Assembly (NCBI GenBank): GCA_002504905.1
Contig: DATY01000029.1
Location: 6,906 to 70,905 of the forward strand
Length of the DNA stretch: 64,000 nt
Direction of reading: 5' to 3'
DNA from: Euryarchaeota archaeon UBA605
GTDB lineage: Archaea; Thermoplasmatota; Poseidoniia; Poseidoniales; Thalassarchaeaceae
Shown here: positions 26,901 to 36,300 of the stretch, in pieces
How positions within the stretch are numbered: the stretch's first letter is position 1
Layout of the letters: each line of letters starts with the position of its first letter
Translations under genes and position numbers: made by a program
Notes under the pieces: generated by a model
Seen by the model: only the letters and a program-made list of their open reading frames with translations
The model's database searches: none
What the model was told of the DNA's origin: nothing

Positions 26901-29709
26901 TAGACCATTTGTATTCACAGAGATTGGAAAGTCCATCATTATCTGCATCATCATATGCATCATTAGGATTTCTTGGGTCTAATGTCCAAAGATTGCCTCC
27001 GTTATAGACATCTCCAATCCACCTTCTATTCTCAATTTCCCAGCCATCGGGCATTCCATCCCCATCTGAGTCTGTATCTGTAGGGTCAGTGGGGCCATCA
27101 GTTCCTCCACCCGCACCTGAACCTAGCCATCCTTCTAGGTGAACAGAAAGGGCCTCTGAACCAGTTACTTCATCACAAATGTATTCTTGATTCAAATAAT
27201 GACAATCAAAATTAGTTGATTCCGTAAACCAACCCCAATACTCTTCCCCATCAGTTAGTCCATCTCCATCTGTATCTATATTTCTTGGATCTGTTCCATT
27301 AAATCCATTTTCTGAATTAGTAATAAAACGGAATTCATCTAAATTTGTCCAACTCCTATCAATGCCTTCGCCAAATTCAGGATTATAAAGAACCCCATCT
27401 GCATCTGCATCCCTATCTCTATCATATGGGTCTGTTGGATCTAGTCCATGAATAAATTCCCAACCATCAGGCATCCCATCAAGATCCGAATCGGTTGACT
27501 GCGGATCTATAGGCATTATATTCATATAATTGCCAGGAGAAATCCCTGCAAACATAATTATTGATTCTGATGATTCCAATGTCGCCAATGAACTCACTAA
27601 TCCTGGAAGGAATGTTTGATTATCAGACATTCCAGTGACTCCTTGATAACCTCCTTCAAGAACCCATGTTCCATCTTTAGAACCGACAACAACTTGATTG
27701 TCAAATGTATGAATAGAATGAACATCGTTCGATCCTGAAAGCCAATTTTCTTGGTTCCACATTCTTTCAGAATTAAATGCAGCAACTGGTATTGAAATCA
27801 ATTTATCGACATCGATCAAATGTAGACCACCAGCGGTTCCAATCCATACACCAGTAATCAATTCAAAATTTCCTGATGAATCTTTAGGACCTGCTGCTTG
27901 AAGAACATTAACTATTGCAGATTTAGAAACATTCAATAAATCTGCTTTTTGGACGAAATTTTCTGCATTTTCCCTATTAAATACCCACCAAGGAGTCCCC
28001 ACAGAATCTGAACCATCTGTAGTATTCCAAGCCATCAATCCTCCATCAGTACCTATCAATAGTAAAGGTCCACGGCCATCCATTTCCATGTGTATTGCAG
28101 TATTCACATTAGCAGCATTATTAGACAATATCTCAGATACTGAATCAAGATAAACTAGAGAATTTATTTTATCTCCCGATATTGATGCTGTCCATACATC
28201 TTGATTGGAGAATATCATTAGATCTAGATTTTCACTACCCGTTTTTAGTATAACCATCTCGTTCATTGAACCCGCGGAAATACTAGAATCCGAATCCTCA
28301 AAAGTCGATGAGTCAATTTGTGGAACTCCATTCTGCATCTCCGCAATCGATATACCCTGATTAGTCAATAGTATCAAGTAATTTGTATCATCCTTGGACC
28401 ATTCCATCATTGAATTCAAAACTACACCTGATGGCAAATCTATCATAGTAGAAACTTGATTAAATGGATCCAAAATAGTTAGACCGTATTCTGAACCTAC
28501 AATTAATCTATCTCTTTGATTATCAGAGATTATAGTGTGTACTGCAGCATCAACTAATTGTGGAGAGGTAGACTGATCATATGTCAAGAAACTACCATCA
28601 GAGTTAGATAAATCAATACTTCTAAGCCCAGGAGTAACTGAAACTCCCTGGTCGTAGAAAATCATGTATTCTTCATAATTACTGAAGGATTCACCCCAAC
28701 TAGATGTAGCTACTGAAGTATCCGGGATGATATATCCGTCTCTATCAAGATCCCAACCATCAGAGTCTGAATCGAGAATTGCATCACTAGCATTTCTTGG
28801 ATCGAGACCATAATGTACTTCCCAACCATCTGGAATTCCATCTCCTGGAACAGCTAACCCTACAGAGATAATTTCTGCCCATGAATAATAATCTGAATCT
28901 GATTCTGTCGGATCACTTCCCAGCCATCCATCTCCAGTTTCTCTCTCAACAGAGTCCTGACAAGATTCAGAATCTAACAGATTAATTTCACCGAAACACC
29001 ATAATCCATCCCTCTCAGTCACCCAGTCTTCTGGGGTGCCGAAAAGATACTCCTCAGAATTTGTATATTTCTCTGTATCATCAATAATTCCGTTACGATC
29101 CACATCAAAACCATCTCCACATCCAAATGTAAAGTCAGTGCATCGATCTATATCTTCCCACATGTCACTAGAATCTAATGGATCAAACCAAAGACAAGTC
29201 CATGCATTCGTTGTATTGAGATAACCAAGTCCGCCTTCAGTACACATGTATATTTCATACCCATCAGGAAGCCCATCACCATCAGTATCTGCCACTCTGG
29301 GATCTAGCCATTCCCTCATACCTGACTCGGTTAATTCTCCAGGCTTACCAGTTAAAGAAACTCTATCTGTAAAACATCTATCCAATGTGTAAGGCCAACA
29401 ATACTCAAGAAGAGCACTCGCTCCATCTCTATCATGATCCGACATATTATCAGTACCATTTCTTGAGTCGAGACCAGATATGCTAAGTATTTCAGATCCT
29501 AGATCAAGGATAATATCTTCTCCAAATAAAATTTCTTCATGGAAATCAGGAATTTTATCGCCATCTTCATCAGTTACTGGAGGGCCTCCTCCTATTGCTT
29601 CACCTGGGTCAACATTTTCAACAGGTGCTTGAGGTCTAGTTTGGGAAACGAAGGCTAAACTTGATAGAATTAGGACTGTCATTAGAAGTGCTGTTTGTTT
29701 ACGCCTCAC
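23989..29709 (-). CDS. Giant secreted calcium-loop (thrombospondin type 3-like repeat) protein with an internal propeller-like region
   Basis: A 1,906-residue exported protein. The N-terminal signal is MRRKQTALLMTVLILSSLAF, starting at GTG 29709, supported by AGGTGAT at 29713-29719. About 25 acidic calcium-loop motifs of the DxDxDGxxD type follow (DTDGDGLPDGYE, DSDLDGMPDGWE), spread through residues about 48-360 and 735-1,890. Residues about 360-735 lack these loops and instead carry repeats such as VGSEYGLTILD, IGTDGGLMAWN and IGTAGGLHLID, like the blades of the two-component regulator propeller family. There is no C-terminal membrane helix, so it is probably released or held non-covalently. 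Calcium-dependent rigidity or adhesion is the likely role, from the repeat family. Confidence 0.88.
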   Translation of the reverse strand: MRRKQTALLMTVLILSSLAFVSQTRPQAPVENVDPGEAIGGGPPVTDEDGDKIPDFHEEILFGEDIILDLGSEILSISGLDSRNGTDNMSDHDRDGASALLEYCWPYTLDRCFTDRVSLTGKPGELTESGMREWLDPRVADTDGDGLPDGYEIYMCTEGGLGYLNTTNAWTCLWFDPLDSSDMWEDIDRCTDFTFGCGDGFDVDRNGIIDDTEKYTNSEEYLFGTPEDWVTERDGLWCFGEINLLDSESCQDSVERETGDGWLGSDPTESDSDYYSWAEIISVGLAVPGDGIPDGWEVHYGLDPRNASDAILDSDSDGWDLDRDGYIIPDTSVATSSWGESFSNYEEYMIFYDQGVSVTPGLRSIDLSNSDGSFLTYDQSTSPQLVDAAVHTIISDNQRDRLIVGSEYGLTILDPFNQVSTMIDLPSGVVLNSMMEWSKDDTNYLILLTNQGISIAEMQNGVPQIDSSTFEDSDSSISAGSMNEMVILKTGSENLDLMIFSNQDVWTASISGDKINSLVYLDSVSEILSNNAANVNTAIHMEMDGRGPLLLIGTDGGLMAWNTTDGSDSVGTPWWVFNRENAENFVQKADLLNVSKSAIVNVLQAAGPKDSSGNFELITGVWIGTAGGLHLIDVDKLISIPVAAFNSERMWNQENWLSGSNDVHSIHTFDNQVVVGSKDGTWVLEGGYQGVTGMSDNQTFLPGLVSSLATLESSESIIMFAGISPGNYMNIMPIDPQSTDSDLDGMPDGWEFIHGLDPTDPYDRDRDADADGVLYNPEFGEGIDRSWTNLDEFRFITNSENGFNGTDPRNIDTDGDGLTDGEEYWGWFTESTNFDCHYLNQEYICDEVTGSEALSVHLEGWLGSGAGGGTDGPTDPTDTDSDGDGMPDGWEIENRRWIGDVYNGGNLWTLDPRNPNDAYDDADNDGLSNLCEYKWSNLLQTVINEGLPSHGESSEAASNWTATDPNNVDSDGDSLPDGWEARYSCSWSVDAAGINPLNGSDALNNPDGDGYDINHNGILELEESLVNWMEFHWKSELIFSDSTNNGILFPENFTTLLFNDTWENFAGGSFGKYASNNYNNLINATSEIDIGSGNPLSSDSDLDGMPDGWEFYHARWSLFDSSWTLNPVNENDRIGDPDGDGMNNWEEYNVISSNLSEIDSLITVPQFYLLYFGGEYLPNPWLSAESSSSFGSFLSPEQINLTGLTADPNNPDTDSDGLLDGMELIFTRWNSTDEVWTLNPLVPNDGNYDSDNDGISDQVELNLTLNNPFNGGLSPPDAPRLWEEAEYLDPSEAENRVYRILFNKEGRAQLALQQFTDWQGGATAKPLLKALFGVSDPTTEDTDRDGMSDGYEYWFTEWNLEENRWEMNLLTGTDISVDSDEDSYDCNGDGIISPSESFNNLAEFESRIYGKKLAIDSIPNGTGLVSYGADTVNAYMDEKSMSYSLAFSQLYVTFSTKSTASFERSGLINQNNPDNFNISLAGISDPTNSDSDNDGMPDGWEYCFSIYGQYLPVNDYRWSMNPINPLDVNYDPDEDGWYDRQWVDIPATQGKWDNRQFTPSNIEEQINNGVLPLFFSNIMEYENGTLPLDSDSDDDSMVMKPVFTNGVVTDYIQDMNLSDGREVFKYGTNPLDNDTDGDMMPDFYEYYRGWNETNDNWSSYLKIQVQWEQISANNLKPVQISNNVISRPVLNWVWFTHDATDPDDAGQDADNDGGWDCSGGNCEYQPYNNFQEYYGVVNASLSSPTLVRQSLLNDCSGNYVEEWWQLRESLLGTCSGSSALTSNYFRMYKINNNDQLFALIINDNDLDYQYLDTTDDETLCNGEWADSYNRFAGDQYHFPNIGLGEYVFGWWILDIDGDQIADGTDPKNWDTDGDWLNDFFEIEDDMLDGVRGNSASPIRYDDRTTN
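24050..29575 (-). repeat. Array of calcium-binding TSP3-like loops inside the 1,906-residue protein
   Basis: About 25 copies of a degenerate unit encoding Asp-rich calcium loops, often continuing as MPDGWE or LPDGYE. Spacing is irregular, roughly 40-120 residues, with intervening segments of ordinary sequence. The array is interrupted by the propeller-like region at about 27500-28640. Confidence 0.85.
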
Positions 29710-29756
29710 GCTATCACCTCTCCTTAACTACCCTTAGCGACTTTCATGTATTTATG
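29707..29756 (-). promoter_or_regulatory. TATA-like box and Shine-Dalgarno of the giant calcium-loop gene
   Basis: Read on the minus strand, a TATA-like CATAAATACATG (29745-29756) predicts a start of transcription near 29725. AGGTGAT (29713-29719) lies three bases before the GTG start and matches the 3' end of archaeal 16S rRNA, which supports the GTG start. Confidence 0.55.
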
Positions 29757-29834
29757 ACCATGATGGAGCGTCGTTCGGACAAATATGTATGAATGATGAA
29801 TTTTGGCAACTTTTGAATGGTATAGAAAATTGAT

Positions 29835-29891
29835 TATTTATTCTTAAAAAACAGATTCATTGAAGGACTGAACGTTGCCTCAAGAGGTGAT
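29835..29891 (+). promoter_or_regulatory. TATA-like box and Shine-Dalgarno of the metallo-beta-lactamase-fold gene
   Basis: An A/T-rich TATA-like stretch at 29835-29850 predicts transcription from about 29870. GAGGTGAT (29884-29891) is correctly spaced before ATG 29896. It is divergent from the giant calcium-loop promoter; the spacer between the two genes holds nothing else I can identify. Confidence 0.5.
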
Positions 29892-29895
29892 TGTA

Positions 29896-30699
29896 ATGGG
29901 GCTAAGGATTACACATCTAGGTTCAGGAAGTAGGGGTAACTCAACCTTGCTAGAATCTGAGAATTGTAAAGTTCTGATTGATTGTGGTTTCTCACTAAAA
30001 CAAACCGAAAGAAGATTGTCAAGGATTAGTATTGAGCCGCGTGAAATAGATGCAATTTTTGTAACTCACCATCATGGCGATCATTCAAAATCTGCACTTA
30101 AAGCCTCTCAGAAATGGGGTTCAAGACTGTACTGCAATCTAGAAACTGCGATGAAATTAGGATGGAATCCAATTTCAGATTGTAGAACATTTGGTAATTT
30201 AGAAAGAATTAATATCCATGATAAAATTAGTGTTCTCCCTGTACCTATTCCACATGATGATGCAGAAAATATCGCTTTGATTGTAAGTAATGGAGACGGG
30301 AATAGAGCAGGATTTGCTACTGATTTGGGAGAAGCTACTGTAGAATTAAAACGACATTTGAAGGGATGTTCACATATTTCAATTGAAGCAAACTATGACC
30401 ATGATAGGCTAATGAAAGGCCCTTATCCTGACTCACTTAAAAGAAGAATAACAGGTAGAGGCGGGCACCTATCGAATAGTCAGACTGCAGAAATTTTGAG
30501 AGAAGTAATGACTCCTGAACTTAAGACAATAGTTCTTTGTCATCTTTCAGATAAAAATAATGCACCACATTTAGCTGAGAGTGAGGTCTTGATGAGGATT
30601 GGTGATGAATACAATGGAGGGATTTTCATATCTGAACAGTCAGGCCCTGATTTTAAGATTACAGTTGGTGATGAAAGTCTTAGTTCAGAAATTAAGTAA
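29896..30699 (+). CDS. Metallo-beta-lactamase-fold hydrolase (YycJ/WalJ-like)
   Basis: A cytosolic hydrolase of about 267 residues. It has the HLGSGSRGNSTLLE opening, the zinc motif THHHGDHSK, and later metal-binding positions in the FATDLGE and GGHLSN segments and in LCHLSDKNN. This arrangement is typical of the YycJ/WalJ-like branch, whose members are thought to act on nucleic acid ends; the substrate here is not established. ATG 29896 is chosen because GAGGTGAT precedes it; an upstream TTG at 29875 is in frame but less well supported. It converges on the STAND-type regulator with only a four-base gap. Confidence 0.88.
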   Translation: MGLRITHLGSGSRGNSTLLESENCKVLIDCGFSLKQTERRLSRISIEPREIDAIFVTHHHGDHSKSALKASQKWGSRLYCNLETAMKLGWNPISDCRTFGNLERINIHDKISVLPVPIPHDDAENIALIVSNGDGNRAGFATDLGEATVELKRHLKGCSHISIEANYDHDRLMKGPYPDSLKRRITGRGGHLSNSQTAEILREVMTPELKTIVLCHLSDKNNAPHLAESEVLMRIGDEYNGGIFISEQSGPDFKITVGDESLSSEIK

Positions 30700-30703
30700 G
30701 ATA

Positions 30704-33232
30704 TTAGTGCCCCATAACAACCCTATGAACAGAATTCTGTACCTCTCTCATACGATCATTAGCACCGAGTTCTCGGAAAACAGAAAGTGCTTTTTGAAGA
30801 TATTCCATCCTCTGAGAACGATCCGTCTCAACTTCGCCGAGACGGGCAAGTAATTCACCTTTCAAATGACGGAAATCATTAGCTTCAGCCAGTGCTAGGC
30901 CTTCCAAATAATGATCAGAAGCTTCTTCTTTTCTGCCTGCATCACTCAATACCTGACCTAGTAGCATTTCAACTTCTACAGCACTATGAGGATCTGCCTG
31001 TTCAGAAAGTATTTCCAATGCGCCGGAGTAATGTAACATTGCTAAATCATTGTCTTTAATTTTTGCATAATATCTTCCTAATACGGCTCTCGCTCTAGCA
31101 TGAAGAGTTTCTTGTCCGTTATCCTTAGTTTCATCGTGAGCAAGCATAGCATGATCTCGAGCACGATCTAATTCTCCCATTTCTAAGAAAGCAGATGCCA
31201 GACGAATTCTTGAATCACATAATTCAGGATTTGTTTCAGACTCTAATAATTCTTCTACGTTACTGTATACTTCCAAGGCGTGTCTGTTATCTCTACGACG
31301 ACGGAAAATATAACCCATGTTATTGTAAGAACGGGCAGCCGAAACCGCATCTCTCGTCTTAATCTGAATTTCTAATGCTTGCCTATGTAATTCTAATGCA
31401 TCATCCATTGCTCCTCTTTTGACAGCAATATCTGCTCTTGAAGACAAGAGTCTAGCTAGTTCTTTATTTTGTTTATTTTTTCTAGCAATTGGAATTGCTG
31501 CATCGTATTCTTTCTCTGCATCATCCCATTGACCTTGAATAGAGAGTATGTCACCTCTAAGTTCTCTGACAATACCCCAAGATCTGGAGTCGAAACCTTC
31601 TCTGTCTAATGACCTCAATATTCCTAAAAGTTCTGTATGTCCGGATTGCACCAGATTAGGACCTTCTAAAGACAATATAGAGGCCAATTCTTCAATTTGA
31701 TCAGAATTATGTAAATGATGGATGAATTCAATCCTGTCTGTAGGACTTGATTTGCGATTTCGGTACCAATTCACGGCATTATTGTGTAATTCATTGCGTA
31801 AATTTTGCTCCATTGAAAGTACTAGAAATTCTCTAACCAAGTCATGCACATCGTAATTCTCACTATCTGCTTGTCTGGCTAGACCTTTTTCAACTAAATC
31901 ATCCAATAAATCAATGGCTGCATCAAGATCACTCAAAGCAGTTAGTGGAACAGGTTCACGGAATACTGCAATAGCTCCAAGAAGTCTCTTTTGTGGACCT
32001 GACAATCTACTGAAAATTTCTTTTTCTACAAATGTTTCTAGAGTGGCATGGAAAGTCCCGCCAACACTTCCTCTGTTAATCAACTCCAAAACAAGAGGAT
32101 GCCCTCTGGAAAGTGAATAAATATGAAGAAATTGTGAACCATCCATATCAGGCATAGCAGAAAGAATCTGTTTGCTTGACTCTTTATCTAAACCTTCAAG
32201 AGGCATAACTAAAGTGAGAATTTTTCCTTCTGAATCTTTTTCTGGAACGACCATTCGAAAAGATCTGGAGAACATAATCACACCCACCTGGTTTAGGCCT
32301 GGAATTCGTGTAGCTATTCCTCTTAATATCGTAATAAGAGTCTCATCTCCAACTTTATGTAAATCGTCAATTACAATTAAACTAGGAGAATTCTTTAGCC
32401 CTTCTATTATCAAATCAATAGTAACATTGGACTGAGGTATTGGAGTCGCTGCTAAGTAATCGGATAACCCATTATTGCCCATTGTAGATTGCCACTCTGC
32501 AGTTGCCTCTAAGAAGGCTCTAGAACCTTCCCAATCTTGGCAACGATGATATAAAAGATTTCTTTCATGAGTGAATCTTTCAAGAATTTTTCCTGCAAGA
32601 GCTGTTTTTCCTATACCTGCAATACCTGGAACTAAAATCGATGAAGACCGCTTTTCAAGAAGGTTAACCATGTCGTCTACTTCTTTTTCTCTACCAAAAA
32701 ATTTCCTAGTTCTAGGCAGATCATTGAAAGATGTCACCAACTGTTTTTCAATATGTTTTGATAAGTCTCTCTCAATTAATTCCGCGGATAAAACAGATAA
32801 ATCTAAACTACCGTTGTCATCGATATATCGTAAAATATCAACGTGTCTTAATGGCAGATCTGTCAACTCAAGAGCATTTACAAGAGGGACATTTTGCGAA
32901 CTACCGTCTGGGAATTTTAGTCGAACATTTTGTGTACTAACCTTTTCCCATATTCCATTAGCCACTTTAATTCCGTCATCAGTTAGGAAGTATGCCTTTC
33001 TCTTACGAGATACTCCGGTAACATGGGCTTGTCGCTCTATAAGAAGTCCTTGTTCTCTCATCCCTGAAATTGCTCTAGGAACATTAGATCTAGCAATTGC
33101 AACGGAGTTAGCAATACCCATCTGTGAAAGTGCAAAAGGGACTTCGACCCTACCCGCATGCTCAACATAGTCTCTAAGATGTAAAAGAATCCTTTCTTGG
33201 ACACCGGGTCTAGGCACGGCCATGTTGCTCAT
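30704..33232 (-). CDS. Winged-helix / STAND-type ATPase / TPR protein, probable signal-responsive regulator
   Basis: An 842-residue cytosolic protein. Residues about 10-75 are a winged-helix DNA-binding domain (VPFALSQMGIANSVAIARSN...). Residues about 180-330 are an NTPase: Walker A is PGIAGIGKTALAG and Walker B is SLIVIDDLHK, followed by the helical region of STAND/NB-ARC-type proteins. Residues about 480-840 are tetratricopeptide repeats, e.g. ARSYNNMGYIFRRRRDNRHALEVY. This is the MalT-like layout of sensor repeats and switch ATPase, with the DNA-binding domain at the N-terminus rather than the C-terminus. STAND proteins also act in antiviral defence; nothing here identifies the signal. It lies 68 bases downstream of the beta-helix surface-protein gene, which it may regulate. 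Confidence 0.85.
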   Translation of the reverse strand: MSNMAVPRPGVQERILLHLRDYVEHAGRVEVPFALSQMGIANSVAIARSNVPRAISGMREQGLLIERQAHVTGVSRKRKAYFLTDDGIKVANGIWEKVSTQNVRLKFPDGSSQNVPLVNALELTDLPLRHVDILRYIDDNGSLDLSVLSAELIERDLSKHIEKQLVTSFNDLPRTRKFFGREKEVDDMVNLLEKRSSSILVPGIAGIGKTALAGKILERFTHERNLLYHRCQDWEGSRAFLEATAEWQSTMGNNGLSDYLAATPIPQSNVTIDLIIEGLKNSPSLIVIDDLHKVGDETLITILRGIATRIPGLNQVGVIMFSRSFRMVVPEKDSEGKILTLVMPLEGLDKESSKQILSAMPDMDGSQFLHIYSLSRGHPLVLELINRGSVGGTFHATLETFVEKEIFSRLSGPQKRLLGAIAVFREPVPLTALSDLDAAIDLLDDLVEKGLARQADSENYDVHDLVREFLVLSMEQNLRNELHNNAVNWYRNRKSSPTDRIEFIHHLHNSDQIEELASILSLEGPNLVQSGHTELLGILRSLDREGFDSRSWGIVRELRGDILSIQGQWDDAEKEYDAAIPIARKNKQNKELARLLSSRADIAVKRGAMDDALELHRQALEIQIKTRDAVSAARSYNNMGYIFRRRRDNRHALEVYSNVEELLESETNPELCDSRIRLASAFLEMGELDRARDHAMLAHDETKDNGQETLHARARAVLGRYYAKIKDNDLAMLHYSGALEILSEQADPHSAVEVEMLLGQVLSDAGRKEEASDHYLEGLALAEANDFRHLKGELLARLGEVETDRSQRMEYLQKALSVFRELGANDRMREVQNSVHRVVMGH

Positions 33233-33300
33233 ATAGGTGCAGCAATCTGAATCAATACATGAAGTTTCGGTGGAGAAGTCTCTAAGTCAAGTCACTAAAA

Positions 33301-36300
33301 TTAATAATTTGGATCTTCAATCCATTCATTAGATTCTTCATCCCAAATCCATCCCTCAGTAGATTCTTCATCGGCTGTAGAGATGGCTTCTGAATTGGTT
33401 TCTTCTTCTTCTCCTTCTTCTTCGAACTCAACAAAGAAATACACGAAAGCCCCTCCCAATAGAGACAAAACAACAAGTGAAATTATTGCAAACATTAAAG
33501 TTGACATTCCTTCGTCTACCGCCCCTACAGAAATCTGGACATTGCTGGAGTAATCAGAACCAACATATCTGAATTCTGGAGTAACTGCACCATCATCAAA
33601 TCGTGATGAAGAGATATCTAAAGACCAAGTAGAGTCACTATTGACTATCGTACTATTGGCAGGAACTTTATCTATCAAAGCTGTAACTGTCTTACCGGGC
33701 AGACCTATACCTGAAAATGTGACACTTTCCCCATCCTTAACAACTGTCACATCAGGCACATTAATTTCAAAATTTATTCCAATAACTGTAAAAGTAACAG
33801 GTAATGATATTTCTTTAGAACCAAATGGATCTGTAGCAACAAAAATAACATTTTCTAGTGTCCATGAGTCCATGTTAGAGTCATAGAAAAACATCGATAT
33901 TGGATCATAAATAGCAATTCCATCCTGACCCACATTAATCACTAATGCAAAGTTATCATCTGATGTTGCATCCGGACTGGAATCTTCAAATACAGATAAA
34001 ATTAGATCTTGGCCATTGTCAACTTCAGTGAAGAATTGACTGAGATCTATTTCTGCCTTAGTACATCTATCTTGAGATTGTGACTCAATCTCGCAATAAA
34101 GAGTGATTTCTTGCTCCCAACCATCAGAATTGAAAATAGGTTGATTATTTCCGGCATCAGATGGATTATCTGCAATAATCGTGATTGTAGTCATGTCGCT
34201 GTAATCATATCCATCATATGATTGAACATCAATCTCATATTCAAAGTCATGTTGAAGTATTGTAGGATCCCAAGTAGTCGACCAAGCACCATTAGGTTCG
34301 AAATCAGAAACAGATTGTTGATGGACTACAATGTCACCATTGTAAATATCCCTCACAGTAATATCTACTCTGGAAACTGAACCATCATTATCCCTAGCAA
34401 CTCCCTCAATTGTATTATCAGAAACTGAGAGTCTTTCACCATCTTGAGGAGACAGTAAACTTACAAAAGGTGCTGAATTCGAGTTATCAATAGTCAATGT
34501 CATGGTTACAGGATCGCATTCATCAATCACACTTAGACAAAAATCAGAATCAGAAGCCCAGATTGTGAATGTGTATTCTGAAACTACTCTGGGTTGGCCA
34601 CTGAAATCCCATGTCCATGACCAATCTGCACCTCCGGTAGTTGGAGTTGTGCCTTCAAAATTAGGGCCACTAATATAGAAGTAAATTTCTCCAACATCTT
34701 GACTACAAGCAATAGGGCAACCATATTGATCATATGCAGTCCCCTCAAATGTTACGGTCCCATCAGACCAAGTCGAGCCATCACTAGGAGAACTTACACT
34801 AATTACTGGTGGTGCAGCATTCAATTTAATTGTCCTAGTAACTATAGGGCTGTAATCAATACCATCAAAAGATCTGAACTCAAATGTATAGTCTGTTTCT
34901 TGGTAGCCAGACATATCAAATGAGTAATACCAAGAATTGAAAGGATGATTGAAACGAGTGACTGTTCCTGGTTCTGCTCCGCTATCATCCACTGCCTGCC
35001 CAGCTGAAGCCCATTCACTGGTGAAAGGGTCCCTAACTTCGATAGAATGGATATATCCTTTCTGATCCCATTGAGCTAATTCATCTGTAGCATAGAATCC
35101 AGCTAACTGGCCATCATGAGCTGAGCCAGTAAAATTAACTATCTTCCTAAATGAGTGACCGGTCTCTTGGATTACTGAAATAGACGGCCCTGTATTGACT
35201 AAATTAATTACATCTTGATATGTTGTATCTTGGATTACGAAATCATTTCTATCATAACCAAAACCAAATTTATATGCAGTATAATAATAGCGTGAAAGTT
35301 CTCGAGTTCCTGCACTATAATCACAATCATCATCATTATTATCAATCGTTAAATCTCCATCATTGTCTATTCCGTCGGAACATGAATCTTCATATTCATC
35401 ATCGGCAAAACCATCGGGATTATCACCTCCAGCTAGTCCACGGAAATCAAGATGAGAGTCTGAGGCTAAGGCGAACCAGGGGGTATATCCATCTTCATCA
35501 GTATATAGAGAATAGAGATCATTGCCTAAAGCGTCTTCGATTAGAACATTGGCATTATCTACTTTCATACCATCTACCAAAGTTTGAAATCTGACCATTT
35601 CTGCTCTTCTTACCTGGACGGCATATTGAGTTGGTTGAGATTTAATAAAAATCTTCGAAGTATCAACATTTGAAAGATTAGCAAATGTAAATACTGTTGA
35701 ATTATTATCCATATTAACGGCAAGTGGGAAGTTTCTTGGAGTTAAATTATCACAACTAGCACATTCAGAAATCGGTGTAGGGATTATTGCACCTTGGAAT
35801 CCATTAGCAGGCCAAGCTTCTTGATCAGGCCAATCCAATACTATTGGGAACTCTCCAGGAGGCGCACTAGGAATGAACTCTGACTGAACTGTAACTGATG
35901 ATTTAGTTACATTGTAGGCGGTATTAATCCCATTCCAAGTATTTAGCGAGAAGAAACCAAGAGAACCATATTGTTGAGTATTTGCGAACCCACTATCATA
36001 ATTTCTAATCACGGCACCAGTTCCAGGAATATTGAAAAGGTTTCTTTGAACATCCATTAGACCACCAATTGCTCTGATCCCATCAGCATCTCCGCCTAAA
36101 CTAAATTGATTATCATAAAGTGTGACTCCTGAACGGAATACACTGACTGCAGGACAAGTATATTCTCCACCCCAGTATTTGAAGCTAGAACAAGTCCCAG
36201 GATTATTTACAGTAACAGTATTATTGGTAAAATGAAGTCTAGAGGCGGATGGTGCAGGACCAGATGTTGATAATTCACCAACTTGAACTGGAGTTCTTGC

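Noticed and set aside
24050..29575. The Asp-rich repeats as a CRISPR or tandem-DNA repeat array
   Set aside because: The repeats are protein-level only, with variable spacing and divergent codons, and lie in one long reading frame.
29709..29739. CGCTA/TAGCG arms around the Shine-Dalgarno of the giant calcium-loop gene, a possible SD-sequestering hairpin
   Set aside because: The arms are only five bases with a 21-base loop, and the predicted transcript would start inside the loop, so the upstream arm would not be transcribed.
32571..33170. A 199-codon plus-strand ORF inside the STAND gene
   Set aside because: It lies antisense to a clearly coding frame with P-loop and winged-helix motifs. 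Its Ser/Leu-rich sequence is what a shadow frame produces.
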